Assembly: GCA_031273965.1 (NCBI GenBank)
Contig: JAISQX010000065.1
Location: forward strand, 1 to 14,086
Direction of reading: 5' to 3'
DNA length: 14,086 nucleotides
Source: Clostridiales bacterium
GTDB lineage: Bacteria > Bacillota > Clostridia > Christensenellales > JAISNN01
Part shown: one piece after another, positions 13,284 through 14,086 of the stretch
How positions within the stretch are numbered: the first letter of the stretch is position 1
Layout: the number at the start of each line of letters is the position of its first letter
Notes under the pieces: generated by a model
The model's input: the letters and a program-made list of their open reading frames with translations, nothing else
Databases searched by the model: none
Told to the model about the DNA's origin: nothing
Program-made: the position numbers and the translations under genes

Positions 13284-14086
13284 TTAATCGCGTCCGTTCG
13301 CCGTTATCTTTTCCAACGCCAAAAACAGCTTTGCGGTGGCTATAGCGTCGTTAATCGCGCGATGCGCGCCGTTTAACTCTATCTTCAAAAGCTCGCACAA
13401 CGTTCCCAATTTGTAATTTTGGGAACGTACTTTTTTTCGCGCCGTCGTCATAGTATCATAAATATCGTTGTCTATTTTGTAACGCGTCTGCTCCGCCGCG
13501 CGGCGGATAAATCCCATATCAAATTCTATATTATGCGCGACAAGCGCGCAGCCTTTAATAAACTTATAAAAGTCATGGAAGACATCCTCTATTTTTGGCG
13601 CGCCCGCCAGGTCTCCGTTCGTTATGCTTGTAAGCTTGGTTATCTCCGCGCTTATATCCTCGCCCGGATTTACAAACGTCGAAAACACTTCCCTTATTAT
13701 CCCGCTCTTTATCTTGACGGCGGCAAGCTCGATTATCTTGTCACTTTGCCTGTCAAGTCCCGTGGTTTCGCAGTCAAAAACAACGAAATCCTTATTCATA
13801 AAAATCTCCGGAACATCTTCCGTCGTTGAAAAAAAGTCCTGCTGTATCTCCTCTATGTACTCCTCCGGTTTGATTAATTCGTAATCCTCCTTTGCGTCGT
13901 TATAATCCTCGTCGTCGTCCTTTATACTGGAATAATCAATTTTGCAACGATTAATGTCGCTTACTATAAATACCAAATCCTTCGAATAAATATCGCGGCG
14001 AATAGCGCCGCACGCGATGATTTCCTCATTATCCTCAAGCGAGTCTATAGCGTCCAAATCGCTTTGCTTGGGAATACGGTTTTTTT
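13284..14086 (-). CDS. 3'-5' exonuclease, DnaQ/PolC-exonuclease-like DEDDh family (partial, N-terminus off the right edge)
   Basis: The frame stays open to the right edge (visible start K-N-R-I-P-K-Q-S-D-L), so at least 266 residues; a TTG at 14057 is not a convincing start. The C-terminal two thirds are a complete DEDDh exonuclease domain: motif I FVVFDCETTGL, then IIELAAVKI, motif II LVAHNIEFDMGFI, and motif III HRAINDAIATAKL with the catalytic His and Asp. It resembles the proofreading domain embedded in PolC more than E. coli DnaQ. Unlike PolC, the protein ends directly after this domain, so it is a separate exonuclease. Upstream is an acidic stretch (KDDDEDYNDAKEDYE) and a segment EEIIACGAIRRD-KDLVFIVSDI that might be the tail of an OB-fold-like or other domain; I cannot name it. 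Possible roles are replication proofreading in trans or repair. Confidence 0.82.
   Translation of the reverse strand, partial: KNRIPKQSDLDAIDSLEDNEEIIACGAIRRDIYSKDLVFIVSDINRCKIDYSSIKDDDEDYNDAKEDYELIKPEEYIEEIQQDFFSTTEDVPEIFMNKDFVVFDCETTGLDRQSDKIIELAAVKIKSGIIREVFSTFVNPGEDISAEITKLTSITNGDLAGAPKIEDVFHDFYKFIKGCALVAHNIEFDMGFIRRAAEQTRYKIDNDIYDTMTTARKKVRSQNYKLGTLCELLKIELNGAHRAINDAIATAKLFLALEKITANGRD

Noticed and set aside
1..14086. CRISPR arrays, tRNA or rRNA genes
   Set aside because: No regularly spaced short repeats and no cloverleaf or rRNA-like sequence were seen on either strand by reading; no scanner could be run.

Overview
The window looks like a chromosomal segment of a Bacillota (Firmicutes) bacterium, most likely an uncultured Clostridia-type lineage. 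The reasons are the AddA/AddB recombination helicase-nuclease pair, a PolC-like proofreading-type exonuclease, an ECF-type vitamin transporter subunit, strong AGGAGG-like ribosome binding sites and a minus-strand cobalamin riboswitch with an intrinsic terminator. The taxonomic call is inference from gene content only.

Layout. Positions 1-6784 (minus strand) hold a tight mnmA-addB-addA operon. mnmA (tRNA 2-thiouridylase) overlaps addB by an ATGA junction, and addB overlaps addA the same way; addA runs off the left edge. Its promoter lies back-to-back with the promoter of a plus-strand membrane protein of the DUF1624/HGSNAT-like type (6955-7839), and the two share the same -35 bases. Converging on that gene is a minus-strand all-helical protein of unknown function with a TTG start (7895-8431).

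Positions 8530-10406 (minus strand) form one regulatory unit. In order of transcription: a consensus promoter (10378-10406), a fragment of a repeat, a cobalamin riboswitch (about 10112-10290), an intrinsic terminator (9971-10002), a complete 178-bp foldback repeat with perfect 19-bp terminal inverted repeats (9705-9882), a lipoprotein with a transcobalamin-like/DUF4430-type domain (9130-9675), an ECF transporter substrate-binding (S) subunit (8592-9128), and a terminator (8530-8562). This reads as a vitamin B12 capture-and-uptake cassette: the lipoprotein would bind the ligand outside the membrane and the S component would carry it across, using an ECF energising module encoded elsewhere. It is the most interesting part of the window, because the riboswitch is bracketed by copies of the same repeat.

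Immediately upstream of that promoter sits an IS1-family-like insertion sequence (10422-11309) flanked by an 8-bp direct repeat AACCTTTT. Its transposase is split into two frames at a run of eight A residues. To the right are a GPH-family sugar:cation symporter gene (11573-13099) with its own promoter and terminator, and a convergent, partial DEDDh exonuclease gene (13284 to the right edge). No tRNA, rRNA or CRISPR array was seen.
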